Origin: Mesorhabditis belari
Taxonomy: Eukaryota; Nematoda; Chromadorea; Rhabditida; Rhabditidae
Direction of reading: 5' to 3'
DNA length: 64,000 bases
Assembly: GCA_958450365.1 (NCBI GenBank)
Contig: CAUEEP010000731.1
Span: 664,501-728,500, forward strand
Part shown: positions 61,301-64,000 of the stretch, in pieces
Position numbering within the stretch: the stretch's first letter is position 1
How the letters are laid out: each line of letters opens with the position of its first letter
The notes under the pieces: generated by a model
Seen by the model: the letters and a program-made list of their open reading frames with translations, nothing else
The model's database searches: none
Told to the model about the DNA's origin: nothing
Made by a program: the position numbers and the translations under genes

Positions 61301-62580
61301 AATTGTAATGTTGTAGTTGTTGTTTGCTTATATAATTGTAAAAATCTGATGATCAATCATGCAATTGTATTCGTACCTTAGTTTACGTTCAAAATAGGAA
61401 TAGAGTTGTCCAATAGTTTTTTTTTGCTAAAATAAATTTCACACTTTAGGCATTCGAGCACAACCCGAACTCGGAACAAATTTGGATGGCCGCCGTTAAA
61501 TTGGAATCGGAAAACAATCACTTCGAACGGGCTCGTCGGTTGTTAGAAAGGTAGGAAAAGTTTACGTGTGTATTGATGTAGATATGAGTTTAATACGTGC
61601 TGTTCAAAATTTAACTAAATTTTCCACTTTAGAGCTCGAGGCAAGGCTCCATCGGCGCGAATCTGGATGAAATCTGCGCATCTCGAGTGGTGCCTCGGAG
61701 AGACCGACAAAGCTTTGATGTTGCTGAAAGAGGGCATTGAGAAGTGGGTTTATGTTTGAATATGAATATTTACCTATCAAAAGGAGCCTTAATTGTTAAA
61801 TATTCTTTTTAGATACTCGGATTTCTCTAAATTTTATATGATGATTGGTCAAATCTACGCACAAACGCAGAATTATAATGAAGCTCGCAAGATTTACACT
61901 GAAGGAGTAAGTGATTGAGTAAATTGTGTAAATGTAGATTGATATTAACTTTAAACAATGGTAAACTTTTTGATACAATAATAGAATTGATAGAACAAAC
62001 AATGATATAATTTGTATATTTCAATGATTCCTGTTTTAGGTAAAGAAATGCCCACACGCCATCCCGATTTGGATTCTTTTGTCGCGCTTGGAGGAGTCAC
62101 AAAATCAAGTGGTCAAGGCAAGAAGTGATTTGGAGAAAGCCAGGAATAGGTAATTTTAATTAATGGCTTGATTCATTGCAAAAATTTCTTTAGGAACCCT
62201 CGCAACGAAGACTTGTGGCTTGAGTCGGTTCGCATCGAGACACGCGCCGGTTTGAAAGAGTTGGCTAGGGAGAGAATGGCTCGAGCGCTTCAGGTAAATG
62301 TTTATATTATAGCATTGAATAGCAGAGTTAGTGCTGGTTTCAGTACTTCAGTACAATTTGCAGTAGTATAGCACCTATCTTAATGTATCCAATGAAAATA
62401 GTTAAACTTCATGTTCAGGAATGCGAGCAATCGGGTCGACTTTGGGCGGAAGCCGTTTGGATGGAGGAACGCCACGGGCGGAAACAAAAATCATTGGACG
62501 GGTTGAAGAAATGCAACCACTCTTCGGATATGCTTGTTGCGACCGCCAAATTGCTTTGGTCGGAGAGGAAGATGAAAAAG
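55312..62580 (+). CDS. prp-6: pre-mRNA processing factor 6 (tri-snRNP), 3' end missing
   Basis: Twenty-seven exons give 886 codons, still open: 55312-55411, 55474-55586, 55718-55817, 55859-55928, 55970-56063, 56130-56209, 56398-56473, 58942-59044, 59143-59258, 59367-59474, 59517-59615, 59676-59749, 59831-59871, 59912-59991, 60113-60231, 60268-60328, 60387-60500, 60545-60654, 60744-60845, 60889-60978, 61086-61215, 61450-61550, 61633-61743, 61813-61906, 62040-62149, 62194-62293, 62419-62580. The PRP1 N-terminal domain ([26 protein letters not shown]) is followed by a long array of HAT repeats. PRP6 bridges U5 and U4/U6 snRNPs in the spliceosome. The frame stops matching after WSERKMKK; the usual C-terminal ~80 residues are absent before the collagen gene. 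Reading through the GTGAGC gives a stop nine codons on. Intron 3 starts with GC. Confidence 0.95.
56725..58722 (-). CDS. unidentified gene nested in prp-6 intron 7 (model incomplete)
   Basis: Minus-strand coding segments fill the 2.5-kb prp-6 intron. Firm parts: start [17 protein letters not shown] (58722-58648), exon 58541-58417 ([19 protein letters not shown]), a segment from 58385 ([19 protein letters not shown]), [19 protein letters not shown], a Lys/Glu-rich linker, then VALFDSHSH joined over a 35-bp intron (57516-57482) to [20 protein letters not shown]. The tail is charged and ends PLRRSKY near 56725. The 'LFDSHSH...GG...L..WM' pattern resembles a domain I have seen in cysteine-protease-like eukaryotic proteins, but I cannot name it. 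Problems: no good donor after ...RARNDACFY, and in-frame TGA at ~57,645 and 56,925 with coding-like sequence on both sides. It is either a gene with very small introns that I cannot resolve, or a decaying one. Confidence 0.5.
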
Positions 62581-62759
62581 GTGAGCACATTTTTAAGCAC
62601 AGCCTAATATCAAACCAGATTCCAACTCCATTCGTTAACGTATGAGCCAAAACCAAAAACTTAACAAATTTAATATTGTGGATGTCTTTTCAAAGCTTTG
62701 CTGCTAGAATATTTATTTCTATTTTTTCAATCACTAGTTTCCCATAATTAGGGCTCGAT
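62581..62759. other. junction between prp-6 and collagen genes
   Basis: Starts with the donor GTGAGC that follows prp-6 exon 27. I looked for the expected continuation of PRP6 in all three plus-strand frames and did not find it. The right part should be collagen 3' UTR. Confidence 0.5.
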
Positions 62760-63981
62760 CTAAGCACGGTTTCTGTAGTATCCCTGTTGTTGGTTGTTGT
62801 TGGCGATGTCAGCGGTTCTGAAATGTTTTAGTAAGTAAAATAAGCTTGAAAAAAATTCTTAAGTGAAATCTTAGATTTATCAGCTTCCATCTTGATAATA
62901 CCTAGTTGTCTTGGAAGTTCGAAAACTTTTTCCCACCTTGGTGGGCATGGACAATAGGCGGCATCAGGTCCGGGAGTTCCATCAGTTCCGGGTCCTCCGG
63001 CTTGTCCGTCAGCTCCTGGTTGGCCATCGTTTCCGGGTTGTCCGGCTGGTCCTTGTTGTCCGTCGTTTCCGGGTTGTCCGTCTTGTCCTTTCTGTCCGGG
63101 TTGTCCAGCGGGTCCAGCTGGTCCCTTAGGTCCGGGTCCTCCTGGAGCTCCCTTTCCGCGGGTTCCTGAAAATTTTCCTCATGTAAGTTCAAGCTTCAAG
63201 TAAGATGCTTCCAAATAGTAATTACTTGTTCAGCGAATACTCAGTCATCTTATCAAATTCTTCTTCACCCACCGTTTTGTCCGGGTCCTCCTGGGGCTCC
63301 TGGGTTTCCGGGTCCTCCGTTTGCTCCGGCATCTCCGGCTGGTCCAGCCTCTCCTGGTTGTCCATCTTGTCCCTTGTCTCCATCGGGTCCGGGTTGTCCG
63401 TCATTTCCGGCGGGTCCAGCTGGTCCATCGGGTCCGGGTGGTCCAGCGGGTCCAGCTGGGCACTTGATGCAATCCTTAGGCAAGGTATCCTTGAGTTGTT
63501 GGATTCCGTGCTCTCCGGAGTTTCCGGCTTGTCCTGGGGCTCCATCGTCTCCAGGGGCTCCGGGCTCTCCCTTGGGTCCAGGTGGTCCGGCTGGGCAGTT
63601 GGCTGGCTGAGCTCCACACTTGCACTCGGCACCGGATCTCTTGTGACGGCCGAAGATCGAGTTGAAGTTGTTGCGGTTGACGGCGTTCGTTGGGGCGTTT
63701 GTGACGACCATATCGGACCAGGCCGAGTTCGAGTAGGCGTTGAATTCCTGGAAGATTTGGCTGTTTAGAGATTTTCTTGTTGTCAGAGCCAGTTTCAACG
63801 TGTAAAATAGTTAAATTTGTAGTTATTCTGGTAATAATCAGATTCTTACTTGAACATCTAGCATAGCGTCATCGTAGAATTGGTTGATGTCGTTGAAGAG
63901 GAACAACAGCGAGACGATCGCCGCCACCAAAGTGGCTCCCGAGGCAACGGTGGTCAAAGTGACGAATAATTTGGCGCTCAT
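62760..63981 (-). CDS. nematode cuticle collagen
   Basis: Four minus-strand exons give 297 aa: 63981-63850, 63747-63273, 63165-62937, 62817-62760. Residues ~7-32 are a hydrophobic signal-anchor ([20 protein letters not shown]), followed by the N-terminal nematode collagen domain ([10 protein letters not shown]...[10 protein letters not shown]) and a basic furin-type site RHKR at 78-81. Then come the small Cys clusters ([25 protein letters not shown]) that flank Gly-X-Y stretches interrupted at ELKD-like breaks ([13 protein letters not shown]). The final exon adds a short Asn/Gln/Tyr-rich tail ([12 protein letters not shown]), where tyrosine cross-links may form. It is secreted by the hypodermis into the cuticle. 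Which col gene it is cannot be decided. The Gly-X-Y part makes long open frames on the opposite strand; those are shadows. All three introns end in CAG, unlike the genes to its left. Confidence 0.95.
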
Positions 63982-64000
63982 CTTGACAACGACCTAAATT

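Noticed and set aside
45000..62600. Whole right block as bacterial or other non-nematode contamination
   Set aside because: The genes are intron-rich animal orthologues, so prokaryotic origin is excluded; a join with another nematode genome remains possible and is listed as a finding.
62902..63768. Long plus-strand Ser/Gly/Pro-rich frames
   Set aside because: They are complements of the collagen Gly-X-Y repeats; the minus-strand model has all nematode collagen domains.
1..64000. CRISPR arrays, rRNA, tRNA genes
   Set aside because: No regularly spaced repeats with unique spacers, and no tRNA cloverleaf or rRNA segment that I could recognise.

Overview
The window is nematode genomic DNA. It is AT-rich. 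Its genes are split by many introns with GT...AG borders and a T-rich 3' splice site. It carries a cuticle collagen with the nematode Cys/Gly-X-Y layout, and Tc1/mariner-type and palindromic mini-elements of nematode style. I cannot name the species. All gene models below were built by hand from splice signals and phase; exon lists are given so they can be checked.

Layout. 1-15 kb holds no gene I can support: it is a graveyard of palindromic elements plus a broken mariner transposase (minus strand, about 8.05-8.70 kb). 15.5-21.7 kb: a two-Ig-domain, single-pass membrane protein (plus). 25.1-34.8 kb: a 152-residue one-TM protein whose six small exons are spread over 9.7 kb (plus). 35.2-36.2 kb: a small secreted protein (minus), divergent from a 254-residue secreted protein of unknown family (plus, 37.0-39.5 kb). 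40.4-42.9 kb: a classical short-chain dehydrogenase/reductase (minus). 43.2-44.8 kb: a nest of inverted-repeat elements, the outermost with a clear 9-bp target duplication.

From 45.3 to 62.6 kb the character changes. Three co-oriented housekeeping genes follow each other: a ZFC3H1-like nuclear RNA-surveillance protein (32 exons), pcyt-1 (phosphocholine cytidylyltransferase) and prp-6 (U5/tri-snRNP splicing factor, lacking its last ~80 codons). Inside a 2.5-kb prp-6 intron lies an unidentified minus-strand gene. At 62.8-64.0 kb is a minus-strand cuticle collagen, which may itself sit in the last prp-6 intron.

Main unusual points. (1) The 3' splice sites differ sharply between the two parts: by my count 26 of 32 introns end in CAG in the left genes, but 55 of 65 end in TAG in the three right-hand genes, while the collagen returns to CAG (3 of 3). 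Repeat families and a dispersed TTGAAACT motif are also confined to the left part. This suggests either two different gene populations or a chimeric join. (2) At least five palindromic element families share a TACCGTA-type core in their arms. (3) One palindrome near 10.2-11.0 kb carries matching insertions in both arms. (4) Nested genes, a GC-AG intron and introns as short as 31-35 bp occur in the right part.
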